The position numbers were made by a program, and so were the translations under genes. A model generated the notes under the pieces. It did not search any database, had not been told where the DNA came from, and saw only the letters and a list, made by a program, of their open reading frames with translations. Below, one piece after another: positions 1-5,940 of a stretch of DNA of 10,413 nt. Position 1 is the stretch's first letter. Each line of letters opens with the position of its first letter. The stretch is from a bacterium (GTDB lineage: Bacteria; Chloroflexota; Chloroflexia; Thermomicrobiales; UBA6265), in assembly GCA_029977305.1 (NCBI GenBank), contig JAPOLF010000060.1:1-10413 (forward strand), in the 5' to 3' direction.

Positions 1-894
1 GACGTCTGGGCCGGGACCTACGGATCCTCGAGCGGTGATGAATGGTTCCTCTACATGCTCCACAGCAATGCGGGCAGCGGATCGCTCCCCTGCTACACCG
101 TGAGCAGCAGCGGCCAGGCCTCGGTGACGCTCGGCACCATCGTGGGACTCCCCTATCCGTTGGGGATCACGGTCGGCAACGGCAACCTGTTCATCTCCAG
201 TAACAGCCCTGGATATGACGCCGTGTGGCAATACGGCATCGAATCCAATGGTGCGCTGACCTACGTCAGGAAGTTCGGCACGGTGCTCGCATCCGGAACG
301 GCCACCGCCGCCGGGGAGTTCATCCAACCATGGGCCGCGGCGTTCGATCCGACGTCGTCGACCCTCTACGTCTCCGATGCGGCTCCGACCAACAGCTTCG
401 CGGCGATCACCGGGTATCCGGTCGCACCTGACGGGACGATCGGGACGCCGTTCGTCTACGGCAACGGGTTGACATCGGACATCGCGGCAGGCGGCTTGCA
501 GACGCCACGCGGGCTTGGCGTGCTGCACGGGTTCCTGTTCGTCTCCACTGGTGCGAGCCAACTCGCGCGGCTGACGATCGACCCGGCCACCGGCGCCCTC
601 TCGAACCCGACCCAGGTGGCGTCCAGCGGATCGTCCACCTCGCAGGTGTCGAATCCGCGCGGCATCGGTTCGGATGACACGAACGGGGTCATCTATGTCG
701 CCGACCGCGGCAATAGCCGAGTGCTCGGGTTCGCCGTCTCCGAAGCCGGGGCGTTGACACCGCTGATCGAGGTCACCAGCGCCGGATCGACCGCGCTCAC
801 CCAAGCCAACACAGCGGTGGTCGCCGGCACCTCCTTGGTGGTCGGCATCGACAGTTCGACCTCCTACATCCTCGGGCCGCTGGCGATCCCCTGA
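1..894 (+). CDS. Lactonase/NHL-type beta-propeller protein, 5'-truncated by the window edge
   Basis: The frame is open from base 1 to a TGA at 892-894, giving 297 visible residues. The first internal ATG (55) is not a credible start because propeller-like sequence (DVWAGTYG) precedes it, so the gene begins upstream of the window. The protein has repeated blade-like units of about 45-50 residues with recurring elements such as LGITVGNGNLFIS, AAFDPTSSTLYVSD, RGLGVLHGFLFVS and GVIYVADRGNSRVLGFAV, each followed by a G-A-L-T or G-T-I-G turn. This is the pattern of the 6-phosphogluconolactonase-like/NHL seven-bladed propellers. No catalytic residues can be assigned, and many such bacterial proteins are non-enzymatic surface or secreted binding proteins. 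The Ser/Thr/Gly-rich composition fits an exported protein, but the N-terminus that would show a signal peptide is missing. A hairpin follows the stop codon. I am confident of the fold class and not of any substrate. Confidence 0.75.
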   Translation, partial: DVWAGTYGSSSGDEWFLYMLHSNAGSGSLPCYTVSSSGQASVTLGTIVGLPYPLGITVGNGNLFISSNSPGYDAVWQYGIESNGALTYVRKFGTVLASGTATAAGEFIQPWAAAFDPTSSTLYVSDAAPTNSFAAITGYPVAPDGTIGTPFVYGNGLTSDIAAGGLQTPRGLGVLHGFLFVSTGASQLARLTIDPATGALSNPTQVASSGSSTSQVSNPRGIGSDDTNGVIYVADRGNSRVLGFAVSEAGALTPLIEVTSAGSTALTQANTAVVAGTSLVVGIDSSTSYILGPLAIP

Positions 895-915
895 TCCGAC
901 GGGACACGAACCACG

Positions 916-948
916 AACGCCGGGATGCCGACATCGGCTCCCGGCGTT
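916..948 (+). terminator. Strong hairpin after the propeller gene, possible terminator
   Basis: A perfect 10-bp inverted repeat (AACGCCGGGA at 916-925 and TCCCGGCGTT at 939-948) encloses a second 4-bp stem (GCCG 927-930 with CGGC 935-938) and an ACAT loop, leaving only one bulged T at 926. It lies 21 bases after the propeller stop codon. There is no T-tract after it (the next bases are CCCGT), so it is not a textbook intrinsic terminator. It may instead pause polymerase or protect the 3' end. It sits directly upstream of the -10 element of the next gene. Confidence 0.55.
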
Positions 949-952
949 CCCG

Positions 953-958
953 TATGCT
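953..958 (+). promoter_or_regulatory. -10 element (TATGCT) six bases before a start codon; leaderless promoter candidate
   Basis: TATGCT matches the sigma70-type -10 consensus at four of six positions. It ends six bases before the ATG at 965, which would place the transcription start at or next to the A of the start codon. No Shine-Dalgarno-like purine run precedes that ATG. A partial -35 (CCGACA, 928-933) is present at a long 19-base spacing and overlaps the hairpin loop. The lack of a ribosome binding site and the -10 position both point to a leaderless mRNA. Confidence 0.45.
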
Positions 959-964
959 CTTGGC

Positions 965-1714
965 ATGAGTGAGACGACGGCGCTGCACCCCTTCCGCGAA
1001 TCCGATGCCCGTGATTGGGTGCTCGCCCTCGGCGGGGATCTCGACGCGGCGACGCTCGTCCCCGCCGATCCGGGCTGGGCGGAATCCCTGCTCGAGCGGA
1101 CGCGCCCGGCCCTCCCCCGCGCTGCGCAGAAGGACGAGGCCGCCGCAAATCGCATCACCTTCGGCTTCGCGGCAGTGCTGGCGACACGCCACCCCGTCTT
1201 CCTGATGCCCAATGCGGCGCTGACGCAGATCGAATCCCGGATCGACCGCGGACTCGGGATGCACATGCGGCCGCCCTCGCGGCTCTTTCTCGAGGCGGGG
1301 ATGGACCCTGTGGTGGCGCGGTCGTTGCCGATCCGTCTCGACCCGGCGATGAGTCTGATGGGTGGCTGTTGGATCCCGGCGCGGCTGGTGCCGACCGTCG
1401 CCGCGGCCGTGCAGCAGCACGAGCAGCGCATCCTGCGCCGGATGGCCGAGGCAGACCTTGACCCAGCGCCGATGTACGCGCAGTTGCGCGACACGCTCAC
1501 CTACTGCGTTGCCAACACTTTGGCACTCTACGAATCGGTGGACGTGGTGACACCGGGGGTCAAGTCCTCAGTGCCGCCGGGGGCGCGGCTGGTGGTGCCA
1601 GATGCGAAACGGCTCGACAAGGCGGAGCGCAAACGGCTCGAGGAGTTGGCGAAGCCGCCGAAGCCGGAGAAGGAACCCAGCCTGCTGGCGCGGATGCTCA
1701 AGCGCGGCGGGTGA
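965..1714 (+). CDS. Uncharacterised 249-residue cytoplasmic protein
   Basis: I do not recognise this family. The ATG at 965 is the only start with upstream promoter-like sequence, and it lacks a ribosome binding site (see the -10 element at 953-958). The protein has no signal peptide or membrane segment. It looks mainly helical, with a conserved-looking middle: FGFAAVLATRHPVFLMPNAAL (about residues 66-86), a LFLEAGMDP turn (107-114) and MGGCWIPARLVP (132-143). A helical stretch follows (145-190). The C-terminal 40 residues are Lys/Arg/Glu/Pro-rich and probably disordered or nucleic-acid or partner binding (KRLDKAERKRLEELAKPPKP, 215-234). Two cysteines (135, 181) and three histidines in the body (75, 100, 152) form no familiar metal motif. 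Its stop codon abuts the stop of the convergent gene on the other strand with no gap. The coding call is secure; the function is unknown. Confidence 0.8.
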   Translation: MSETTALHPFRESDARDWVLALGGDLDAATLVPADPGWAESLLERTRPALPRAAQKDEAAANRITFGFAAVLATRHPVFLMPNAALTQIESRIDRGLGMHMRPPSRLFLEAGMDPVVARSLPIRLDPAMSLMGGCWIPARLVPTVAAAVQQHEQRILRRMAEADLDPAPMYAQLRDTLTYCVANTLALYESVDVVTPGVKSSVPPGARLVVPDAKRLDKAERKRLEELAKPPKPEKEPSLLARMLKRGG

Positions 1715-2236
1715 TCACCGGACCCGCTGCCACGGCTGCGGGAAGTAGATGCCGGGGCGCATCGGTGGGGAGGTCATCGGAATGGTGAATCCCCACGAAT
1801 AGGCGGGCGGCGGGCATCCCGCTGCGGCGACCGCCCACCGAGAGACGACCACCAATTGGCAGTGATCGAGATAGGCAGCGACGGCTGGTGACATGTTCGG
1901 GCCGAAATCCATCGGGGTGCGCGGCGTCGGCACGGTGGGTTCGGGGCCGGGGGTGGGTTGGGTCTCCGGGAAGACGGGCCTGAGATCAGTCGGAGCGCCA
2001 CGCTTGTAGTACGAGTCGATGTACGACTCGCAAGCGATCCCGTTCGAGGGATCGCTCTCGACGAGGCCGTAGGGGTCGGTCGGGTCCTCACGCAGGAAGG
2101 CTTGCGCCTCCGCTTGATCCTTGAATGTCTCGCAGGTGATCTGCCGGTTCTTCCGGCGGCCGTCGACCGTCGCCGGGGCGAAGGCGGTCAGGGCCACCAC
2201 GATCACCGCAAGCGCGAGCAGGACACGTCGAGTCAT
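1715..2236 (-). CDS. Exported excalibur-like protein
   Basis: Start ATG is at 2234-2236, with GGAG eight bases upstream; this gives a 173-residue protein. Residues 1-26 are a Sec-type signal (MTRR, then a hydrophobic core LLALAVIVVALTAFAPA). Residues about 33-72 resemble the excalibur-type calcium-binding domain: ITCETFKDQAEAQAFLREDP, then DPYGL and a closing NGIACES, with cysteines 35 and 69 placed as in that family. The acidic loop is degenerate: where the family usually has alternating aspartates before GIACE, here the residues read E-S-D-P-S-N-G, so calcium binding is doubtful. A Pro/Thr linker (90-110) leads to a C-terminal part with Cys126 and Cys141 and many prolines and aromatics, which I do not recognise. 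The gene is convergent with the upstream neighbour and divergent from the DUF2203 gene. It is probably a cell-surface or secreted protein. Confidence 0.75.
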   Translation of the reverse strand: MTRRVLLALAVIVVALTAFAPATVDGRRKNRQITCETFKDQAEAQAFLREDPTDPYGLVESDPSNGIACESYIDSYYKRGAPTDLRPVFPETQPTPGPEPTVPTPRTPMDFGPNMSPAVAAYLDHCQLVVVSRWAVAAAGCPPPAYSWGFTIPMTSPPMRPGIYFPQPWQRVR

Positions 2237-2284
2237 CACAGGGGCTCCACGAACGAACGGGACGTCTGGGGCAAGTCTGGGGGG

Positions 2285-2313
2285 CGGATACCGGGGCGGC
2301 AAGGCACCGACAG
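2285..2313 (-). promoter_or_regulatory. Weak promoter candidate for the excalibur-like gene
   Basis: On the minus strand, CTGTCG (2308-2313) and TATCCG (2285-2290) are separated by 17 bases. They lie about 49 bases before the ATG at 2236. Each element matches consensus only partly, but the spacing is ideal and the position within the divergent intergenic region fits. No comparably spaced element is visible for the rightward DUF2203 gene. Confidence 0.3.
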
Positions 2314-2400
2314 TCCCGGTTCGCCCGGGTGTGCGTCGCGCACAGCACGTGCCGCGCCGGTGGCGCACAATCCCTCGCACGTCGCAGTGAGGAGCCGCTG

Positions 2401-2838
2401 GTGTCCGATCCGTTCAGTTTCCAACCGCCGCCGAATCGCTCCGGCCGGATGCATGCACGCCATTTCACGGTGGCAGAGGCGAATGCGCTCTTGCCCGATC
2501 TTCGCCGGGCGCTGGAATTGCTCGGGGAATTCGTGCGGGACCTTCGCGGGGCGCGGGCGGAGCTTGCGACGCTCACGCCGAAGATGCGCGGCAATGGCAG
2601 CAGCCTCCGCGCCTCGGAACTCGAAGGTCGGATCACCACGCTCACCAGCGACCTCCGACACGGGCTCGCGGCGATCGCGGCGATGGGGATCGAAGTGAAG
2701 CGGATCGAGGATCCGCTCATCGATTTCCCCAGCATGCGGGAGGGACGCGAGGTCTATCTCTGCTGGCGCCCGGAGGAGTCGGAGATCACCTACTGGCACG
2801 AGCTCGACACCGGGTTCGCTGGTCGGCGGCCGATCTAG
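2401..2838 (+). CDS. DUF2203 family protein
   Basis: The GTG at 2401 is chosen because GAGGAG (2389-2394) precedes it by six bases; a later ATG at 2449 (MHARHF) has no ribosome binding site. The product is 145 residues with no signal peptide. It carries both family hallmarks: an N-terminal HFTVAEANALLPDLR (21-35), followed by a coiled-coil-like helical pair (about 36-95, with a Gly/Ser-rich turn near 63-68), and the C-terminal signature with DFPSMREGREVYLCW (108-122) and YWHELDTGFAGRRPI (131-145). DUF2203 proteins are short soluble proteins of unknown function found in Chloroflexota, Actinobacteria and Deinococcus-type bacteria, so this supports the taxonomic guess but not a role. The first 18 residues are a Pro-rich extension absent from most members as I know them. 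The gene is followed by a shared bidirectional hairpin. Confidence 0.9.
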   Translation: MSDPFSFQPPPNRSGRMHARHFTVAEANALLPDLRRALELLGEFVRDLRGARAELATLTPKMRGNGSSLRASELEGRITTLTSDLRHGLAAIAAMGIEVKRIEDPLIDFPSMREGREVYLCWRPEESEITYWHELDTGFAGRRPI

Positions 2839-2861
2839 GCGCACCACCCGCCACCAACGCG

Positions 2862-2889
2862 CACGCCCCGACCAATCGGCCGGGGCGTG
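2862..2889. terminator. Bidirectional hairpin between convergent genes
   Basis: CACGCCCCG (2862-2870) and CGGGGCGTG (2881-2889) form a perfect 9-bp GC-rich stem with a 10-base loop. It lies between the stop of the DUF2203 gene (2838) and the stop of the minus-strand Asn/Gly-rich gene (2911), so it can serve both transcripts. Neither side has a long T-run, as is common in high-GC genomes. Confidence 0.65.
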
Positions 2890-2910
2890 ATCATCTCCGC
2901 GTGGTACTGG

Positions 2911-3282
2911 CTAGCTGGTGAACCAATCGTCGTTGCCAACGCCGCCGTGATCATGGGTGTCGCCGTCGCTGTCAGTGTTGTCGTTGCTGTCATGGCCGCC
3001 GTGGCCGCCACCATTGTCCGGATTGTTCGGGTCTTCCTTGATGCTGCCGTTGTTGCGGTGGTTGCCATTGCCGTTGTCATTGCCACCGCCGTTGCCATGG
3101 TTGTTGTCGTTGCCGCCGCGGCCGTTGTCGTTTCGACCGTGGTTGTTCTTCGACTTGGCGGCAGCCTCGCTCGCGGTGGCGAGGACGCCGGCGCCGACGG
3201 CCGCTGCGCCTGCCAACGCCGCGCGGACGCGATCGCCGAGACCAACGCGGCTGACCGGCGATGTGGTGTTGTGCTCTTCCAT
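2911..3282 (-). CDS. Exported Asn/Gly/Asp/His-rich low-complexity protein
   Basis: Start ATG is at 3280-3282, preceded by GAGGGGG (3289-3295 on the plus strand) with six-base spacing. The open frame extends further upstream (to 3423), but those residues have no ribosome binding site and would bury the signal segment. The product is 123 residues. Residues 1-43 form an export signal or anchor: a polar start with SRVGLGDRVR and then a small-residue hydrophobic run AALAGAAAVGAGVLATASEA. Residues 44-117 are almost entirely Asn, Gly, Asp and His in short imperfect units (NNHG, NDNG, GGND), with one interruption (IKEDPNNPDN, 81-90). The chain ends in GNDDWFTS. The His/Asp-rich half (94-113) could bind metal ions, but that is inference. 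Its closest relative in the window is the next gene upstream on the same strand, which has a similar size and tail. Function unknown. Confidence 0.7.
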   Translation of the reverse strand: MEEHNTTSPVSRVGLGDRVRAALAGAAAVGAGVLATASEAAAKSKNNHGRNDNGRGGNDNNHGNGGGNDNGNGNHRNNGSIKEDPNNPDNGGGHGGHDSNDNTDSDGDTHDHGGVGNDDWFTS

Positions 3283-3379
3283 GGAACGCCCCCTCTGCTG
3301 ATTCGGGTGTGGGCGCCGATTGTCGGCGTGCTCACCCTCGGACCGTACGCCGTATGGGCCGAGCTGTCCAGTATCCATG

Positions 3380-3410
3380 AGGAGGAACTTCAGCGTCGCC
3401 GCTTCCTCCT
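3380..3410 (-). repeat. Inverted repeat between the two small minus-strand genes
   Basis: AGGAGGAA (3380-3387) and TTCCTCCT (3403-3410) are perfect 8-base complements; a further GCG/CGC pair in the loop leaves a four-base apex. In the minus-strand transcript the hairpin lies 61 bases after the upstream stop codon and 97 bases before the downstream start. The stem includes a Shine-Dalgarno-like AGGAGG paired with its own complement, with no start codon at a usable distance. It could be an intercistronic processing or attenuation structure; without a T-tract it is not a clear terminator. Confidence 0.4.
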
Positions 3411-3471
3411 GTCTGGGGAGCAAGAGCCGAGCCGGGCGGCGGTTGATACACGGCCACCCGATCGACGCGGA

Positions 3472-3840
3472 TCAGCTGAAGGGGTACCAGTCCAGATTGC
3501 CGTCGTTGCCACCATCACCGCCGCCCCCGGCAAGGTGATTGCCGCCGCCCCCACCTTGGTGGTGGATCGGCGGGAGGGTCGCAGCGACGTTCGGCCCGCC
3601 GCCGCTGACATCGGCGATGGCGGTGCCACCGAGGACCGCGGCATCGACATTCGTGGTGTTGGCGATCAGGCCTCCGTGGACGCTGACATCGCCGACGGTG
3701 TCGCCGACGCCGATCGCGCTGCCGCTGTTGTCGCCGCTGAAGACGTCACCGAGGCCAGCCGCGCCACCATCGGCTCCAGCCATCGCGCCACCGCCGTTGC
3801 CAGCTGCGGCCGTCTCCTGCAGGAAGAGCCATTCCGCCAT
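3472..3840 (-). CDS. Glycine-rich low-complexity protein with DW-Y tail
   Basis: Start ATG is at 3838-3840, because GGAGG (plus strand 3847-3851) sits six bases upstream. An in-frame ATG five codons earlier and a longer upstream extension lack a ribosome binding site. The product is 122 residues. It begins MAEWLFLQETAAAG and has no recognisable signal peptide. Residues 27-80 consist of short Gly-Asp-Val/Ala units with alternating small and aliphatic residues (GDVFSGD, VGDTVGDVSVHGG, VDAAVLGGTAIADVSGG), which could form a repetitive beta structure. Residues 82-93 are PNVAATLPPIHH. A poly-Gly stretch (96-112) precedes the terminal GNLDWYPFS. That ending parallels the GNDDWFTS tail of the neighbouring gene, suggesting the two are handled by the same machinery or belong to one family. 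Function unknown; I call it real on its ribosome binding site, start context and paired neighbour. Confidence 0.65.
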   Translation of the reverse strand: MAEWLFLQETAAAGNGGGAMAGADGGAAGLGDVFSGDNSGSAIGVGDTVGDVSVHGGLIANTTNVDAAVLGGTAIADVSGGGPNVAATLPPIHHQGGGGGNHLAGGGGDGGNDGNLDWYPFS

Positions 3841-3957
3841 CTCCGTCCTCCGCATGTGATGGGCGCCGTCGCCCGCGTAGGTCCGTGCTGTCTCAAGTGT
3901 AGGACTGCCGACGGCTCGTGCCCATGGTCGCGGCGCGGATCGTGCGCCGCTGCACCA

Positions 3958-3986
3958 TTGCCGAGGGTCGCGTCGCGGCCTAGGAT
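3958..3986 (+). promoter_or_regulatory. Sigma70-type promoter for the Asp-box protein gene
   Basis: TTGCCG (3958-3963) and TAGGAT (3981-3986) are separated by exactly 17 bases. Both match consensus at four of six positions or better at the most conserved bases (TTG of the -35; TA and T of the -10). Transcription would start near 3993, giving a leader of about 44 bases that contains the GGGGGAG ribosome binding site of the gene starting at 4037. Confidence 0.6.
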
Positions 3987-4036
3987 TCCTGCTGCGCATT
4001 TCGGCAGCGATGCCTGATCACCCGGGGGAGTCGATC

Positions 4037-5068
4037 ATGACCCAGCTCATCGTGTCCACGTGGGACGGTCTCCACTTCTTTGACGATGACACCGGGGGGT
4101 GGAGTTCCCGCTCGACCCTGCCGGGGCACAACGTCTCCCATGCGGTGCGCGAGGCGGGGGCCTCGACGCTGTGGGCGGCGAGCAACCGGGGCGAGGCGTC
4201 GCGCATCCTCCGCTCCGACGACGAGGGAGCGACGTGGTTCGAGGGCCCCGACCTCGCGGTGGAAGAGGTGTGGCATGTCGATGTCACGCAGGACGGCGAG
4301 ATCTGGGCAGGAGTGAAGCCGGCAGGGTTGCGCGTCTCGCGCGATCGCGGCGTGACGTGGGGACCGAACCCGGGGCTCAACGACCATCCCACCAGCAGCG
4401 AATGGTACGGCGGCGGCGCGGGATTGATCCTGCACACGATGATCCTGCCGCGGGAGCGCCCGGAGCGACGTTACGTCGGCATCTCCAGTGCGGGGATGTT
4501 CCGCAGCGACGACAGCGGCGTCACCTGGAGCCCCGCGAACGAGGGCAGCCGCGGCATGGGCGAGATGTGGGCGGAGATGAACGGCGTCACGCTGCAGCAT
4601 CCGGGGGTGCACCGCTGCGTGCACAAGGCGATCCCCCATCCGACCGATCCGGACGTGCTCTATTCGCAGACGCACTTCGGCGTCTACCGCTCCGACGACG
4701 CCGGGACCACCTGGCAGGAGATCTCCGCCGGCCTGCCCAGCGACTTCGGGTTCGGGATCGCGGCGCAGCCGTGGGCGTGCGAGGCGGGCTGCGCAGTCTT
4801 CGTCGTGCCGCAATCGCCGGAGACGCTGCGCACCGCGGAGGCCCTCGTTCCCTACCGCTCGCTCGACGGCGGCCGGACCTGGGAAGCCAAAGGCAATGGC
4901 TTGCCATCAGGTGATCACATGGTGCTGCGCGACGCGATGGCCGCCGATGCGGCCGGGGTGTACTTCGGCACCTCGCAGGGGACGCTGTGGGCGACGCGCG
5001 ACCTCGGTGAGTCGTGGCAGGTGGTGGCCGAGGGGCTGGGGCGGATCCAGGCGGTGGAGATCGGCTAG
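4037..5068 (+). CDS. Asp-box (BNR-repeat) beta-propeller protein, sialidase-like fold
   Basis: Start ATG is at 4037, six bases after GGGGGAG (4024-4030); an in-frame ATG at 4010 has no such site. The 343-residue product holds six Asp-box motifs of the form S/T-x-D-x-G-x-T/S-W: residues 60-67, 101-108, 157-164, 219-226, 275-282 and 320-327. Asp boxes lie in the turn between the third and fourth strand of propeller blades in sialidases, sortilin/VPS10 and Ycf48-like proteins. Spacing of roughly 41-62 residues fits about one per blade of a six- or seven-bladed propeller. The Arg triad and Tyr/Glu pair of true sialidases cannot be identified, so a glycosidase role is not supported. No signal peptide or membrane helix is visible (start MTQLIVSTWDG), so it is probably cytoplasmic, unlike most neighbours. 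It is convergent with the DUF218 gene, with a 10-base gap. It is probably annotated elsewhere as exo-alpha-sialidase or WD40/YVTN/BNR-like protein. Confidence 0.85.
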   Translation: MTQLIVSTWDGLHFFDDDTGGWSSRSTLPGHNVSHAVREAGASTLWAASNRGEASRILRSDDEGATWFEGPDLAVEEVWHVDVTQDGEIWAGVKPAGLRVSRDRGVTWGPNPGLNDHPTSSEWYGGGAGLILHTMILPRERPERRYVGISSAGMFRSDDSGVTWSPANEGSRGMGEMWAEMNGVTLQHPGVHRCVHKAIPHPTDPDVLYSQTHFGVYRSDDAGTTWQEISAGLPSDFGFGIAAQPWACEAGCAVFVVPQSPETLRTAEALVPYRSLDGGRTWEAKGNGLPSGDHMVLRDAMAADAAGVYFGTSQGTLWATRDLGESWQVVAEGLGRIQAVEIG

Positions 5069-5078
5069 GTCCGCGCGA

Positions 5079-5876
5079 TCACGATCCGCGGATGTCGATC
5101 CCGAAGCGGCGGAGGAATTGCGCCATCACCCCGCCGACCTCGCGCACCATGTAGTACTGCTCGGCCTGACCGCCCGGGGTGATCGGGCTGCCAGGGGCGG
5201 GTGACCCCCATGCGGTGAAGCCGAGGTCGCGGGCCATCATCTTGGCGCGGAAGAGATGGAAGCCGTCGCTGACGATCAAGATGTCGTCCACCCCCGCCGG
5301 GAGCAGACCGCTGGCAACACCTTGCATGGAGGACCAGGTGTCGGTTCCCTGCTCCTCGAACCAGATCGCGTCGCTGGGGACGCCGCGGTCAACAAGGTAT
5401 TGCCATTCGGCTTCCGCCTCGCTGCACTGATCGCCCCGGCTGCGGCCGCCCGTGAGGAAGATCACCGGGGCGAGGCCTTGGTTCCACAGGTTCAGGGCGT
5501 GCTGGGTTCGTGCCTCGAGGACCGGGCTGAGGGCGCAGTTGTACTGAGCGGCACCGAGGATGACGATCGCATCGGCGGGGCGGGCCTGATCGGTCTGGGC
5601 TTGGGTGCGGATCGCCAGCCAGAGCATCCCGACGATCACCACGGCGGCGATCGCGGCGAAGAGCGCCCCGGTGAGCAGCCAGCGCCACGCTTCGCCCCAG
5701 ACGGAGCGATGAAGGCGCATCCCGGTCTCTGCTGGTTCCGGTTCCGGGGGCGCGCCCCAGACGGGCGGCGGGGGCGGAGGTGGCGGGGCAGCGGCATCCG
5801 GACGCACCCCGACCGCCGGCGGCACGGTGCGGAAGCGTTGCGTGGGGAGTGGGCCCTGAGGGGCGGACGGCGTCAT
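5079..5876 (-). CDS. Membrane-anchored YdcF/SanA-like (DUF218) protein
   Basis: Start ATG is at 5874-5876; the 265-residue product has no ribosome binding site, and a promoter lies immediately upstream (leaderless candidate). Residues 19-49 are a Pro-rich tail with eight consecutive prolines (31-38). A transmembrane helix spans about 67-89 (WLLTGALFAAIAAVVIVGML), with the DUF218 domain outside the membrane by inference from the N-terminal signal-anchor. The domain is complete: ADAIVILGAA (101-110), an Arg/His helix leading to VIFLTGG (138-144), SEAEAEWQYLVDRGVPSDAI (152-171), a GTDTWSSM turn (177-184) and DILIVSDGFHLFRAKMMA (198-215). YdcF/SanA relatives act in envelope metabolism, including vancomycin-resistance-linked and envelope-permeability phenotypes, but the biochemical activity is poorly defined. 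Cys114 and Cys151 could form a disulfide in the exported domain. A later ATG (residue 53, MRLHRSVW) would remove the Pro-rich tail and is the main alternative start. Confidence 0.88.
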   Translation of the reverse strand: MTPSAPQGPLPTQRFRTVPPAVGVRPDAAAPPPPPPPPVWGAPPEPEPAETGMRLHRSVWGEAWRWLLTGALFAAIAAVVIVGMLWLAIRTQAQTDQARPADAIVILGAAQYNCALSPVLEARTQHALNLWNQGLAPVIFLTGGRSRGDQCSEAEAEWQYLVDRGVPSDAIWFEEQGTDTWSSMQGVASGLLPAGVDDILIVSDGFHLFRAKMMARDLGFTAWGSPAPGSPITPGGQAEQYYMVREVGGVMAQFLRRFGIDIRGS

Positions 5877-5882
5877 GGGGGG

Positions 5883-5912
5883 ATGATGCCGCCCGGGTGG
5901 GGGTGGATTCAA
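5883..5912 (-). promoter_or_regulatory. Promoter of the DUF218 gene, leaderless arrangement
   Basis: Reading the minus strand, TTGAAT (5907-5912) and CATCAT (5883-5888) are 18 bases apart and match four of six consensus bases each. The -10 ends six bases before the ATG at 5876, and the intervening bases are all C, so there is no Shine-Dalgarno sequence. The predicted transcript begins at or within a base of the start codon. The same six-base gap is seen at the gene starting at 965. Confidence 0.5.
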
Positions 5913-5940
5913 CTTTCGCGCGACCAAGCGCGGTGGGAAC

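Noticed and set aside
2930..3160. GTT/GTC/GCC triplet tract looking like a microsatellite or repeat array
   Set aside because: It is explained by the Asn/Gly/Asp/His codons of the minus-strand protein; units are irregular and there is no constant spacer, so it is neither CRISPR nor a simple noncoding repeat.
2887..4017. Long plus-strand open frame (376 codons) opposite the two small minus-strand genes
   Set aside because: Its product is a Val/Ala-rich antisense reading of Asn/Gly codons, it has no ribosome binding site, and it spans the intergenic regions. The minus-strand frames have strong Shine-Dalgarno sequences and a sensible signal peptide.
3980..4813. Minus-strand open frame of 277 codons opposite the Asp-box protein
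   Set aside because: The plus strand carries six regularly spaced Asp boxes, a promoter and a ribosome binding site; the minus frame is Arg/His-rich antisense.
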